DNA of 64,000 bases, from assembly GCF_006874705.1 (NCBI RefSeq), contig NZ_CP035382.1:62001-126000 (forward strand), written 5' to 3'. Positions 16,069 to 24,653 of this stretch are shown here, one piece after another. Positions within the stretch are counted from its first letter, which is position 1. Each line of letters starts with the position of its first letter. Under the pieces are notes generated by a model. The model was given only the letters and a program-made list of their open reading frames with translations, was not told where the DNA came from and did no database searches. The DNA is from Leclercia adecarboxylata (GTDB lineage Bacteria; Pseudomonadota; Gammaproteobacteria; Enterobacterales; Enterobacteriaceae). Made by a program: the position numbers and the translations under genes.

Positions 16069-17688
16069 TCACTCGTGGAGATCGTCAGGAAGCTGCGCGT
16101 ACGCCACTTTCTGCTGCTTAAAGTTGCTCACCGAGGGGGAGCCCACATCCTGCTCCGAGACAAAGGGGTATTTCGGGCTTAACTCTTTGGCCTCGATCCC
16201 GGTCCAGACGGAGAAGAAATCGAGAAAATCGTTGGCAGAGCGGCGGGCTTTAATCAGGCGATGCTCTTTGTCGTCACTCGACATGATCATAAAGGGCACC
16301 TGATAGTTTTGCTGGAAGGCATCACCATGCCCCATATACTGGCCCCCGGTCAGACGGGATTTATAGGTCAGACCGTGATCGGAGAAATAGACCATCGAGA
16401 AGCTGTCGCCGGTATTTTGTAGCTGCTGATAAAGCTGTTTTAACAGGGTGTCGGTCTGGGTGATGCTATAGATGTAGCAGGAGGTCTCTTTCGACTGTAC
16501 AAATTCGGTATATTTTCCCTGGGTGCGCTCGCAGGCCTGGGGATGCGAGCCCATTAAATGCAGGACGATCAGCTGCGTTTGGCTGTGGCGGGTAGAGAGC
16601 ACCTGCTGCGTCATCTGCAATAAGGCTTCATCCCGGGGATTATTTTCATCTTCATAATACCCTTTGCGCAAAAACTGCACGTTATTCGCACGCTTCGCAA
16701 TACTGGCGACAGCGGTATCGTTTTCCCCAATTTGTCCCTGATTGGAGAACCACCAGGTCTGGAATCCGGCGCGGTTTGCCAGCGTGACGAAGTTATTCTG
16801 ATACTCCGGATTCCCCCCGTTCACCCGGGTCATGGACAGGCCCAGTGAGGTTTGGGTGGAGGCGCTGGAGGAGACAAAATCCGTGAACAACGTGCCGTTA
16901 ACCGTGCTGGCAAAGGGGGTGTTATTCCACTGCCCGCCAAAAGCTCCCAGGGCATCCCGACGCGCACTTTCACCGATCACCACCACGTAGTTGTGGTAGC
17001 GGGGCTTCACCGCCAGCACGGTCCAGTTGTCCTTCATTTTAGCCAGCTCCAGCATGTGCGCTTTTTCCTGCACCACTTCGTGGTTGTTGATCACCACGTC
17101 CTTCACGAAGCGGAACACCGGATAGCCCACATCCAGCAGGGTAAAGCTTCCCCAGTGGACCAGGTTTTTCATCGGCGTCATAAAGAAACAGGCGACGCTG
17201 AAGGCCAGACAGAGCATATCCACGCGGCGCCACGCCATATTCGGCGTAATTTTACGCCGCAGCGCGACCCCGCCTAGTGCCAGAATAATTAATGAAACCA
17301 GATAGCTGTGCCAGGGGAATATCGTCAGGATCTCAACGGATTCAGTCACGTTGGTGGAGTGTAGCGCCAGCAACGTATTAAAATTCGGCGCGCCATAGGC
17401 CTGTTGAAACGGGAAGTACATTGCCGCCAGCAGGCTGCACAGGGCAATAAACCCTTTCTGCACGCGCGGCGCGATCCGCCAGAGAACAAATAATACGCAG
17501 CTAAAGGCCACCGAATAGATCAGGCTGAAAGAATACCCAAACGAATAATTAATCAGCACGGACTGGAGAAAATAAAAAGCTGTCCATGGATTAAGCGTAA
17601 TATCGCGGATCCAGAGGGTATATTTACTCGCGGTTATATTCATATTGACCGTAATCCACAATAAGCCGCAGCAAAATGCTGGCGCCAA
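16069..17688 (-). CDS. Phosphoethanolamine-transferase-like membrane enzyme (sulfatase fold), N-terminus probably frameshifted
   Basis: Up to 539 residues from a TTG at 17688; the first ATG is at 17646. The N-terminal ~190 residues hold several membrane helices. The periplasmic sulfatase-fold domain has the nucleophile region VVVIGESARRDALG, the metal-site motif YFSDHGL and a distal GHGD histidine, as in EptA/CptA/YhbX-type enzymes that add phosphoethanolamine to lipid A or other glycans. The actual acceptor is unknown. The normal N-terminal helix appears in a different frame at 17624-17737, so the gene may be broken or contain a sequence error. It stands alone between convergent and divergent neighbours. 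Confidence 0.8.
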   Translation of the reverse strand: MAPAFCCGLLWITVNMNITASKYTLWIRDITLNPWTAFYFLQSVLINYSFGYSFSLIYSVAFSCVLFVLWRIAPRVQKGFIALCSLLAAMYFPFQQAYGAPNFNTLLALHSTNVTESVEILTIFPWHSYLVSLIILALGGVALRRKITPNMAWRRVDMLCLAFSVACFFMTPMKNLVHWGSFTLLDVGYPVFRFVKDVVINNHEVVQEKAHMLELAKMKDNWTVLAVKPRYHNYVVVIGESARRDALGAFGGQWNNTPFASTVNGTLFTDFVSSSASTQTSLGLSMTRVNGGNPEYQNNFVTLANRAGFQTWWFSNQGQIGENDTAVASIAKRANNVQFLRKGYYEDENNPRDEALLQMTQQVLSTRHSQTQLIVLHLMGSHPQACERTQGKYTEFVQSKETSCYIYSITQTDTLLKQLYQQLQNTGDSFSMVYFSDHGLTYKSRLTGGQYMGHGDAFQQNYQVPFMIMSSDDKEHRLIKARRSANDFLDFFSVWTGIEAKELSPKYPFVSEQDVGSPSVSNFKQQKVAYAQLPDDLHE

Positions 17689-17737
17689 GGATCAAAAAAA
17701 CCGCCGGAAAGGCGATATAGGGATAAAAATGGAGCAT
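17624..17737 (-). pseudogene. Displaced N-terminal segment of the transferase (37 codons, other frame)
   Basis: An ATG at 17737 opens a 37-codon frame encoding MLHFYPYIAF followed by a strong hydrophobic helix (PAVFLILGASILLRLIV) and DYGQYEYNRE before a TAA at 17624. It is offset by one base from the downstream enzyme frame. Removing one base near 17627 would join YEYNRE to KYTLWIRDI and give a protein of about 555 residues. I read it as the lost N-terminus; a separate overlapping small ORF is the alternative. No strong ribosome site is seen. Confidence 0.5.
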
Positions 17738-17928
17738 TTTAGAGAGAAACTTATCCAAAGATAGAGCGCGGGGGTGGGAAAATCAACGTTTTGTCATCTC
17801 ATCTTCAGCAAATTGAAGCAATATCATCATAATTTATTAATAATTGTGTGGTAGCGCGTCTTTCTCACAATTTAAGAAAGACGCAAAGGCGATAATATGA
17901 ATTAAACCATCATCAATTATTATTATTT

Positions 17929-18210
17929 TTACGGTTTTTCAATGCGGTTCACGGTTGCCGTATAGCCGGTTTTTGCCACCGCCTGTAATAACGTCTCCGT
18001 CGGGAATCCCTCCGGGACGATGACGTCAGTTTGCCGCGTCTTCAACGACGCTTTCGCTTTTACCACCCCTTCCGTTTCACGCAGGGCCTGGTTGACCGAA
18101 ATCACGCACAGCGAGCAGGTCATGCCCTGCACATCCAGCACCACTTTTTCATTTGCAGCCTGCGCGCACAGGGGCAGTAACAGACCCGCAGTTATCAGCA
18201 GTCGTTTCAT
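17929..18210 (-). CDS. MerP-like periplasmic heavy-metal-associated (HMA) protein
   Basis: A 93-residue protein: signal peptide of about 18 residues (ending CAQAA), then one HMA domain with the metal motif GMTCSLC (C32 and C35) and the ferredoxin-like pattern ending TGYTATV. This is the layout of MerP, the periplasmic mercury scavenger, and of copper chaperones. It overlaps the upstream MerT-like gene by four bases (ATGA), so the two are translationally coupled. No merA reductase or merR regulator is nearby, so mercury resistance is not implied; copper or another soft metal is equally possible. Confidence 0.82.
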   Translation of the reverse strand: MKRLLITAGLLLPLCAQAANEKVVLDVQGMTCSLCVISVNQALRETEGVVKAKASLKTRQTDVIVPEGFPTETLLQAVAKTGYTATVNRIEKP

Positions 18211-18563
18211 TCCATCACCTCATAATACCAGGCCACCACCGTGGGGTAGAACAGCACCAGCAACAGTACCGGCAGCGAGAGCCAGAACAGCAGACGCATT
18301 TGCCCCAGCGTCATCCGCCCGGTACACCACGGCCGCGTTGAAAAATAGAGCCGCCAGAACACCCGCAGCATCAGTGCTGACGAGAGCAGGATCATCGGCA
18401 CCCGCAGGAACTCAAGCTGGCTGAGGCCGGCAAAACCGGCGGCCGAGATACCAAACAGCAGATAGAGCAGCGGCCCGACGCAGCACAGCCCGGCGGTGAC
18501 GGCCGCCGCGGCCGCCGTCAGCAGGGTCAGCCCTGCACCCTTAGCGTTGTTCTGTTGAGACAT
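18207..18563 (-). CDS. MerT-like membrane metal transport protein
   Basis: A 118-residue inner-membrane protein with three predicted helices. Helix 1 contains the vicinal cysteine pair C27-C28 in GLCCVGPLLYLLFG, the hallmark of MerT where periplasmic MerP hands over the metal. The second MerT cysteine pair in the cytoplasmic loop is reduced to one cysteine (RPWCTGRM). Start 18563 (MSQQNN) is inside the end of the transglutaminase-like gene, a 23-bp overlap; the stop overlaps the MerP-like start. The arrangement shows a three-gene operon. Confidence 0.8.
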   Translation of the reverse strand: MSQQNNAKGAGLTLLTAAAAAVTAGLCCVGPLLYLLFGISAAGFAGLSQLEFLRVPMILLSSALMLRVFWRLYFSTRPWCTGRMTLGQMRLLFWLSLPVLLLVLFYPTVVAWYYEVME

Positions 18564-19686
18564 AGTGGTACGTAAACACCTTTGGATCGTAAAAATTGAG
18601 TGGGTCGCCGTCCACCTCGGCATAAGGGTAGCCAAAGTTATTCACCGCGCCCTGCTCCGTCGCCGGGTACAGCTCGAAATCGCGCCCGTAGTTGAAGCCC
18701 ACCCAGTTCATCTCCCAGTTGCCAAACAGGTACGTATTCACCGCCTGCACATCGGGATCCTGATGGGCTTTTTTCTCCGCCAGACGCATTTTGGTGACGT
18801 CCGCCGGATCGCACGGCAGCCAGCCGTATCCCGCCAGATAAAATTCCGCCCGGCAGTGCTGCCCGCCGCTGACGTCGGAGACGCCCGCGCTGTCGGCCTT
18901 GCCGAAGGCGCTGGCGGAGTAACGCTCCAGTTTATTGGCCCGGCCCAGGCGGATGCCGAACAGCTCCCGCGCCGGAATGCCGCTGGCCCGCGCCAGGGCG
19001 ACAAACACCGAGCTGATGTCGGTGCATTTGCCGCTGAGCTTGCCGCTTTGCAGAATGGTGGCCACATCGCCGGTGCCACAGCCAATCACGTCGTTATCGC
19101 GCTCCATATGGCTGCTGACCCACTCGTAGATTAGGCGCGCTTTCTTCAGCGGATCGGTTTCGCCGGCGGTGATTTTTTGCGCCGTTTCGCGCACCAGGCC
19201 ATCAACCGGGGTATGGGTTGTCGGCAGCAGGTACGGCTTGACCGCCAGCGGATAGACGATCTGTTCCGGTGCCTGCCAGTGTTTCAGAGCCTCATGCTTC
19301 AGCGGCTCCCAGTCTGCCGTTTCGATCTCCAGATCGAGCTGGAGCAGCAGATCGCCGTCGGATTTTGGCCAGGTCGCGAACAGCGTTTTGGCTCCATAGG
19401 CGTTGTTGGTGGTGATATACGCCTGCTGGTAGTTACCGCTGAACGTCAGGCCGGTCATCTGCTGAAAGGCGGTATCCACCGGTAACGGGATCCAGAGTTT
19501 GACTGTCCCGCTGGAGCCCTGCGGCGGTGCCAGTTTATAGGTTTGTGACAGGACAAAACGACGGCGCATCAACGGCGCGGCGAGCGGAGCGCTGTTTTGC
19601 GCCACCGTCTGGCTGGCAACGACCGGGCCCACTAAGCCTGCGGCAGAAAGAAGAACGCTGGATTTAAGAAATTGTCGACGCTGCAT
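18541..19686 (-). CDS. Tat-exported transglutaminase-like cysteine protein
   Basis: A 381-residue protein with a twin-arginine signal (RRQFLK at residues 3-8, then a hydrophobic stretch ending VVASQTVA). The C-terminal half is a transglutaminase-like fold with the triad C221 (SGKCTDISS), H277 (GGQHCRAEF) and D293 (PCDPADV). Members of this superfamily act as proteases, amidases or cross-linkers; the substrate here is not predictable. First gene of an operon with MerT- and MerP-like genes. Export by Tat suggests folding, possibly with cofactor, before transport. Confidence 0.82.
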   Translation of the reverse strand: MQRRQFLKSSVLLSAAGLVGPVVASQTVAQNSAPLAAPLMRRRFVLSQTYKLAPPQGSSGTVKLWIPLPVDTAFQQMTGLTFSGNYQQAYITTNNAYGAKTLFATWPKSDGDLLLQLDLEIETADWEPLKHEALKHWQAPEQIVYPLAVKPYLLPTTHTPVDGLVRETAQKITAGETDPLKKARLIYEWVSSHMERDNDVIGCGTGDVATILQSGKLSGKCTDISSVFVALARASGIPARELFGIRLGRANKLERYSASAFGKADSAGVSDVSGGQHCRAEFYLAGYGWLPCDPADVTKMRLAEKKAHQDPDVQAVNTYLFGNWEMNWVGFNYGRDFELYPATEQGAVNNFGYPYAEVDGDPLNFYDPKVFTYHYVSTEQR

Positions 19687-19916
19687 GGCTATCTGTCCCT
19701 TGTAAATGAATGTTCATCACAGCAGACAGGGGCTGGCGCGGAGTGATAGAGATGATTCATCAATAACAGACCTGTTAACTGTGAATGAAAGATTAAGCGC
19801 CGTTATTAGGCGGCATTCTGGCGGGGTTGTACAGGCATGAAGGCAAAAAATCGAAAATAACCGCAACAATTGCAGGGCGAGAGATCGGGATTGGCTAAAT
19901 AGTGTGCGGCCTGCGC

Positions 19917-19950
19917 GCCCTCACCCCATCCCTCTCCCTGAATGAAGAGG
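19917..19950. repeat. Fragment of a CCCTCACCC-CTCTCCC dispersed repeat
   Basis: GCCCTCACCCCATCCCTCTC followed by CCTG and a partial complementary arm (GAAGAGG). This resembles a common intergenic hairpin repeat of Enterobacter and Klebsiella genomes, with the right arm degenerate. Confidence 0.4.
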
Positions 19951-19988
19951 AACCGACCGTACGCTTATTTTATTCGCGAACAAATATT

Positions 19989-20007
19989 GGCAATGATTAT
20001 TCTCACC
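19989..20007. promoter_or_regulatory. Fur-box-like sequence
   Basis: On the minus strand GGTGAGAATAATCATTGCC matches 13 of 19 positions of the Fur consensus by eye. It lies about 90 bp before the ABC receptor start and about 300 bp from the transglutaminase start, so the ABC operon is the more likely target. Confidence 0.35.
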
Positions 20008-20091
20008 TAATATTAAAAATGAACACGGCTATCTCAACCAACACATCGTCATTATCACTTTAATTTTTTTACCACCCTACAGAGGTATGAG

Positions 20092-21075
20092 ATGAGAAAA
20101 ATATGCTTAACAAAATTATTGTCTGCGAGTTTGCTCGGGCTGATGGTTTTCTCCACCGCTGCAATGGCAAAAGAAATTGAAGTGGTCAATATCTCAAAAA
20201 TAGATGGCATGCCCTGGTTTAATCGCATGGGTGAAGGCGTCACGAAAGCGGGCAGCGACCTCGGGATAAAAGCTTCTCAGGTGGGGCCATCCAGTACCGA
20301 TGCGCCGCAGCAGGTCAAAATCATTGAGGACTTAATTGCTAAAAAAGTCTCCGCGATCGGTATCGTTCCTAATGACGCCGATGTTCTCGAGCCGGTATTC
20401 AAAAAGGCGCGTGAGGCGGGCATCGTGGTATTAACCAATGAATCCCCGGGGCAACCCAGCGCCAACTGGGATATGGAAATTATCGATAATCAGAAATTTG
20501 CCGCCGACAACGTTGAAGAGATGGCGAAAGCCATGGGCGGTAAAGGGGGTTATGTCATCTATGTCGGCAGCCTGACCGTGCCGCAGCATAACCTGTGGGC
20601 GGATCTGTTCGTGAAATACCAGAAAGAGCATTACCCGGAGATGCATGAAGTCACCAACCGGATGCCGGTGGCTGAAAACATCGATGACGCCCGACGTACT
20701 ACCATCGATCTGATGAAAGCCCATCCCGACATGAAAGGGATCGTCTCATTTGGCTCTCAGGGCCCTATCGGTGCAGGCCGCGCGGTGAAAGAGAAACGGG
20801 CGAAAGGCAAAGTCTTTGTCTACGGTATGATGATCCCATCCCAGGCCGCCTCGCTGATTAAAAGCGGCGATATTGCCATGGGTATCACCTACGATCCGGC
20901 TTCTGCGGGTTATGCCATCACCGCCATCGCCGACAAGGTCCTGAAAGGCGAAGAGATTACCCAGGGTCTGGAGATCCCGAACCTCGGTAAAGCGGACGTC
21001 GATAGCGAAAAACGCATTATCAAGTTCCACAAAGTCCTGCGCGTCACCAAAGAGAATATCGATAGCCTGTATTAA
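20092..21075 (+). CDS. Sugar-type ABC transporter periplasmic binding protein
   Basis: A 327-residue receptor of the ribose/LsrB class (periplasmic binding protein type 1). Signal peptide of 26 residues ending TAAMA. Family marks are GPSSTDAPQQVKIIEDLIAK, IGIVPNDADVL, VVLTNESPGQ and ITYDPASAGY. The start at 20092 has AGAGG. It is followed by a hairpin and then an ATPase and two permeases, a layout like YtfQRT-YjfF or LsrACDB. The ligand is unknown; the residues lining AI-2 in LsrB are not clearly kept. Confidence 0.85.
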   Translation: MRKICLTKLLSASLLGLMVFSTAAMAKEIEVVNISKIDGMPWFNRMGEGVTKAGSDLGIKASQVGPSSTDAPQQVKIIEDLIAKKVSAIGIVPNDADVLEPVFKKAREAGIVVLTNESPGQPSANWDMEIIDNQKFAADNVEEMAKAMGGKGGYVIYVGSLTVPQHNLWADLFVKYQKEHYPEMHEVTNRMPVAENIDDARRTTIDLMKAHPDMKGIVSFGSQGPIGAGRAVKEKRAKGKVFVYGMMIPSQAASLIKSGDIAMGITYDPASAGYAITAIADKVLKGEEITQGLEIPNLGKADVDSEKRIIKFHKVLRVTKENIDSLY

Positions 21076-21085
21076 TCGGTTGAAC

Positions 21086-21110
21086 CCGCACGCCCTGTCA
21101 GGGCGTGCGG
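21086..21110 (+). terminator. Intercistronic hairpin after the ABC receptor
   Basis: Perfect 10-bp stem CCGCACGCCC/GGGCGTGCGG with a five-base loop and no T run. It probably raises receptor mRNA stability over the downstream membrane genes. Confidence 0.7.
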
Positions 21111-21132
21111 CATGTGCCCCTGAGAGGTAGAT

Positions 21133-22614
21133 ATGGCGCCCTTTATTTCACTTGGTAAGATCAGCAAGACTTTCTACGGTGTGAAAGCGCTGGATAACAT
21201 CAACCTGACGCTGTTACCCGGAGAAGTTCACTGTCTGGCCGGGCAGAACGGCTGCGGTAAATCGACGCTGATTAAAATCATCTCCGGCGTCTATAAACCC
21301 GATCCCGGTTTTGAGATCGCCATCGAGGGTAAACCTTACGCCCATCTTTCACCCATCGACTCCGTTAAAGCCGGAATTCAGGTTATCTATCAGGATCTCT
21401 CCTTATTCCCCAATTTAACCGTTGCGGAAAATATCGGTATTCACCAGCACCACCACCATCTGCTGGTCAACAAGCGCGAAATCCGCCGTATCGCAGCGCT
21501 GACGATGAAGAGTATCGATGCGAAATTAGATCTGGATGCCAACGTGGACTCCCTGCCCATCGCCCAACGCCAGATCGTGGCCATCTGCCGGGCGCTGGCC
21601 CAGGAAGCCAGGCTAATTATTATGGATGAACCCACCGCCTCGCTGACTATCCAGGAGGTAAAGGGGCTGCTGCGGGTTATCGGCGACCTGAAGAAAAGAA
21701 ATATCTGCGTGGTTTTTGTCAGCCACCGGCTGGATGAGGTGCTGGAAATCTCCGACCGTATCAGCGTGCTGAAAAACGGCAGCCTAATCGGCACCTTCCC
21801 CGCCAGCGAGATCAATAATAAAAAGCTGGCGTTCCTGATGACCGGCAAAGAGTTCTCGTATGCGGTCCTGCCGCCGATTGAGAAAATTGGCGAGGTGGCG
21901 CTTAAGGTCACTAACCTTACGAAAAATCAGCAGTATAAAGACATCTCTTTCCAGATCCATCAGGGGGAGATCCTGGCCATAACCGGGCTGCTGGGTGCCG
22001 GGCGCACGGAGCTCTGCCTCAGCCTGTTCGGGCTCACGAAGCCCGATTCCGGCGAGATAGAACTGGAGGGCAAAGCGGTCCATTTCGCCAGCAACCGGGA
22101 TGCGGTGAAAGCCGGAATTGGCTATGTCCCGGAGGACCGGATGAGCACCGGCCTGGTGATGGAACAGTCGATCAATGACAATATTATCTCGACCATACTG
22201 AAGCGGCTAAAAACGCCCTTCAGGCTGTTGGACAGGTCAAAATCGGACCGCATTGTCGCGGAACTCGTCGAGCAGCTGAGCATAAAAATTGGCAGCGTGG
22301 ATCTGCCCGTTAACACCCTCTCCGGCGGCAATGCCCAGCGCGTGGCGATTGCCAAATGGCTGGCCATCAACCCTAAAGTACTGATCCTTGACTCGCCCAC
22401 CGTCGGCGTCGACATTGCCAATAAAGCCGGGATCTACCAGATCATCTCTGCCCTGTCGCGCAAGGGGATCGCGGTGCTGATGATCACCGATGAGATCGAC
22501 GAAGCCTTCTTTAACAGCCATCGGATTTTAGTGATGCGCAAGGGCGAGATCGTCGCGGAGATCCTCCCGGAAAAGACCACAGAGGCCGCGCTGGCAGAGG
22601 TCGTCAATGGTTAA
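21133..22614 (+). CDS. Sugar-type ABC transporter ATPase, tandem domains (RbsA-like)
   Basis: A 493-residue protein with two fused ATPase domains. Domain 1 has Walker A GQNGCGKSTL, a degenerate signature (SLPIAQRQIVAI) and Walker B LIIMDEPTASL. Domain 2 has the altered P-loop GLLGAGRTE usual for RbsA-type proteins, an intact signature LSGGNAQRVAIAKW, but Walker B reads LILDSPTVGVD, with serine where the catalytic glutamate normally stands. ATP hydrolysis may thus be confined to one site. Start 21133 has GAGAGG. It overlaps the next permease by eight bases. Confidence 0.88.
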   Translation: MAPFISLGKISKTFYGVKALDNINLTLLPGEVHCLAGQNGCGKSTLIKIISGVYKPDPGFEIAIEGKPYAHLSPIDSVKAGIQVIYQDLSLFPNLTVAENIGIHQHHHHLLVNKREIRRIAALTMKSIDAKLDLDANVDSLPIAQRQIVAICRALAQEARLIIMDEPTASLTIQEVKGLLRVIGDLKKRNICVVFVSHRLDEVLEISDRISVLKNGSLIGTFPASEINNKKLAFLMTGKEFSYAVLPPIEKIGEVALKVTNLTKNQQYKDISFQIHQGEILAITGLLGAGRTELCLSLFGLTKPDSGEIELEGKAVHFASNRDAVKAGIGYVPEDRMSTGLVMEQSINDNIISTILKRLKTPFRLLDRSKSDRIVAELVEQLSIKIGSVDLPVNTLSGGNAQRVAIAKWLAINPKVLILDSPTVGVDIANKAGIYQIISALSRKGIAVLMITDEIDEAFFNSHRILVMRKGEIVAEILPEKTTEAALAEVVNG

Positions 22615-23596
22615 GAAAATCGGGGTGAAAACCCATGAGCTGTTCCTCGGGCTGACCATTATTTTGATTGGCGGCTATCTGTCGTTTGCCAGCGCCGATT
22701 TTATGACCCTCGGCAATATCTACGACCTGATCAACAACTACGCCATGTTAACCATCCTGGCCTGCGGCCTGTTCATCGTCCTGATCTCCGGCGGGATCGA
22801 TATCTCATTCCCGGCCATGACCATCATCTCCCAGTACGTTATGGTCACCCTGATACAGGGCACCAGCGGCAACTTTGCCCTGGCGTTTGCGCTGTCAGGC
22901 GGGCTGGGTTTACTGCTCGGCCTGGTCAACGCCACGCTGGTTAACCGGCTAAAGGTACCCTCCATCATCATTACCATTTCAACCCTGAATATTTTTTACG
23001 GCCTGCTGCTGTACCTGACCAAAGGAGTCTGGCTGTACAGCTATCCGGAGTGGTTTGAACAGGGGGTGATGCTGTTTAAATTCACCGCTGCCGATGGCTA
23101 CGATTACGGTTTAAGCCTGCCAATCCTTACCCTGCTGATGGTGGTAGCATTAACCGGCTTTATCATGAACAAAACAAGCATTGGCCGGATGATTTACGCC
23201 ATGGGCGGTAACCGCGAAGCGGCCTCCCGGATGGGATTCGGCATCTTTAAAATGCAGTTGTTTGTTTACGGCTATATGGGGCTGATGTCCGGCGTGGCTG
23301 GCGTGGCCGGCGTGGTCCAGTCCGCGACCGTCTTAACCGTCGCCCCCGACTCCCTGCTGGGCTATGAGCTGACGGTGCTGGCGGCGGTGGTGTTAGGCGG
23401 AACCAGTATTGTCGGCGGGCGCGGGACCTTACTCGGCACCCTGTTGGGGGTGATTTTACTGGCCGTGATACAAAACGGCCTCAATCTGACAGGGGTCTCC
23501 TCTTACTGGCATACGGTCGTTACCGGTGTGGTGATCGTCACCAGCATCAGCATGACGGCATGGAGTCAGCGCAAAGGTCAGGGAGTAGCAGCATGA
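22607..23596 (+). CDS. Sugar-type ABC transporter permease 1 (RbsC-like)
   Basis: A 329-residue membrane protein with 8-10 helices of the RbsC/BPD_transp_2 family. Marks include LISGGIDISFPAM, the EAA-like coupling loop GNREAASRMGF, and VVLGGTSIVGGRGTLLGTLLGV. Start is embedded in the end of the ATPase gene and its stop overlaps the next permease by four bases, so the operon is tightly coupled. It pairs with the following paralogue to make a heterodimeric channel. Confidence 0.88.
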   Translation: MVKKIGVKTHELFLGLTIILIGGYLSFASADFMTLGNIYDLINNYAMLTILACGLFIVLISGGIDISFPAMTIISQYVMVTLIQGTSGNFALAFALSGGLGLLLGLVNATLVNRLKVPSIIITISTLNIFYGLLLYLTKGVWLYSYPEWFEQGVMLFKFTAADGYDYGLSLPILTLLMVVALTGFIMNKTSIGRMIYAMGGNREAASRMGFGIFKMQLFVYGYMGLMSGVAGVAGVVQSATVLTVAPDSLLGYELTVLAAVVLGGTSIVGGRGTLLGTLLGVILLAVIQNGLNLTGVSSYWHTVVTGVVIVTSISMTAWSQRKGQGVAA

Positions 23597-24558
23597 ACGC
23601 CAGAAAAACCCAGGATCGCGTTGAGATTTACCTGAGTGTGTTAATCGCCGTCGTCGTGATCGCGTTTAGCTTCCTTATCCCCTCTGTCTTCTGGTCGTCA
23701 GCCAACTTCCAGTCTGTCGCCTCGCAGATGCCGATCCTCGGGGTACTGGCGTTAGCCATGGCGGTCACCATTCTTACCGGTGGGATCAACCTGTCCATCA
23801 TCGCCACCATGAACGCCTGTGGGCTGGTGATGGCCTGGGTCGCCACGCATTATCCCCCGACCCTCAGCAGTATGCTGCTGGTGCTGGCGGCCGGACTGGC
23901 CATGGCTATCGTGATTGGATCGGTTATTGGATTTTTGGTTGCCGTGGTGCGGGTTTCGCCGATTTTGGCGACGCTCGGGATAATGACCCTGCTGAAGGGG
24001 ATCAATATTCTGATCTCTAAAGGCTCGTCGATCTCGAATTTCCCCGACACCATTCTGGCGATTAACAGCACCAATATCCTCGGCATTCCGTTGCCGTTAC
24101 TGGTGTTTCTGGCTGTGGTGGCGGTGCTGTGGGTGATCCTCGAAAAATCCGCCTTTGGGCGCACGATTTACCTCATCGGCTCGAATGAACAGGCAACCCA
24201 CTACGCCGGGATCAACACCCGTAAGACCCTTATCTGGGTTTATATACTTTCATCGGTATTGTGCGTGATTGCCGCGCTGCTGATGATGTCCAAGCTGAAC
24301 TCGGCCAAGGCCTCTTACGGTGAGTCTTATCTGCTGGTATCGATTCTGGCGGCGGTGCTGGGCGGGGTAAACCCCGACGGCGGCTTCGGCAAGGTCTTTG
24401 GCATGGTGATGGCGCTGATCCTGCTGCAGATGCTGGAGAGTGGTCTGAACATTCTCGGGGTGAGCAGCTATATCACCATGGCCCTGTGGGGCGGCCTGCT
24501 GCTGGCGTTTATTTTCCTGAAGGGGGCTAATTTGTCGCGCCTGTTCAGCCGATCCTGA
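23593..24558 (+). CDS. Sugar-type ABC transporter permease 2 (RbsC-like)
   Basis: A 321-residue membrane protein paralogous to its neighbour. Shared marks are ILTGGINLSIIATMNACG, the loop GSNEQATHYAGI and AAVLGGVNPDGGFGKVFG. The ATG at 23593 overlaps the previous stop codon (ATGA) and is preferred to the in-frame ATG at 23560. Last gene of the importer; 70 bp later comes the tRNA operon terminator reading the other way. Confidence 0.87.
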   Translation: MNARKTQDRVEIYLSVLIAVVVIAFSFLIPSVFWSSANFQSVASQMPILGVLALAMAVTILTGGINLSIIATMNACGLVMAWVATHYPPTLSSMLLVLAAGLAMAIVIGSVIGFLVAVVRVSPILATLGIMTLLKGINILISKGSSISNFPDTILAINSTNILGIPLPLLVFLAVVAVLWVILEKSAFGRTIYLIGSNEQATHYAGINTRKTLIWVYILSSVLCVIAALLMMSKLNSAKASYGESYLLVSILAAVLGGVNPDGGFGKVFGMVMALILLQMLESGLNILGVSSYITMALWGGLLLAFIFLKGANLSRLFSRS

Positions 24559-24629
24559 TCGTCAGAGGAGGTAATCCGAAGGCGGTCACCCATCGCGAAA
24601 TGATGTCAGATAAGCCAAATTTCAGGCAC

Positions 24630-24653
24630 AAAAAAACCACCTTTCGGTGGTTT
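24630..24653 (-). terminator. Terminator of the glyW-cysT-leuZ tRNA operon
   Basis: On the minus strand AACCACC-GAAA-GGTGGTT followed by TTTTT, about 45 bp after the tRNA-Leu 3' end. Confidence 0.88.

Larger units (their letters stand above)
19687..20091. other. Intergenic region between divergent transglutaminase and ABC importer operons
   Basis: 405 bp without a supported gene. It contains a GC-rich repeat fragment at 19917-19950 and a Fur-like 19-mer at 19989-20007. Both divergent promoters must lie here. Confidence 0.5.

Noticed and set aside
17929..18563. Mercury-resistance operon
   Set aside because: MerT- and MerP-like genes are present but merA, merR and merC are absent and the second MerT cysteine pair is incomplete.
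20092..24558. Lsr autoinducer-2 importer
   Set aside because: Gene layout is similar, but lsrK, lsrR, lsrF and lsrG are missing and the receptor lacks clear LsrB-specific motifs.
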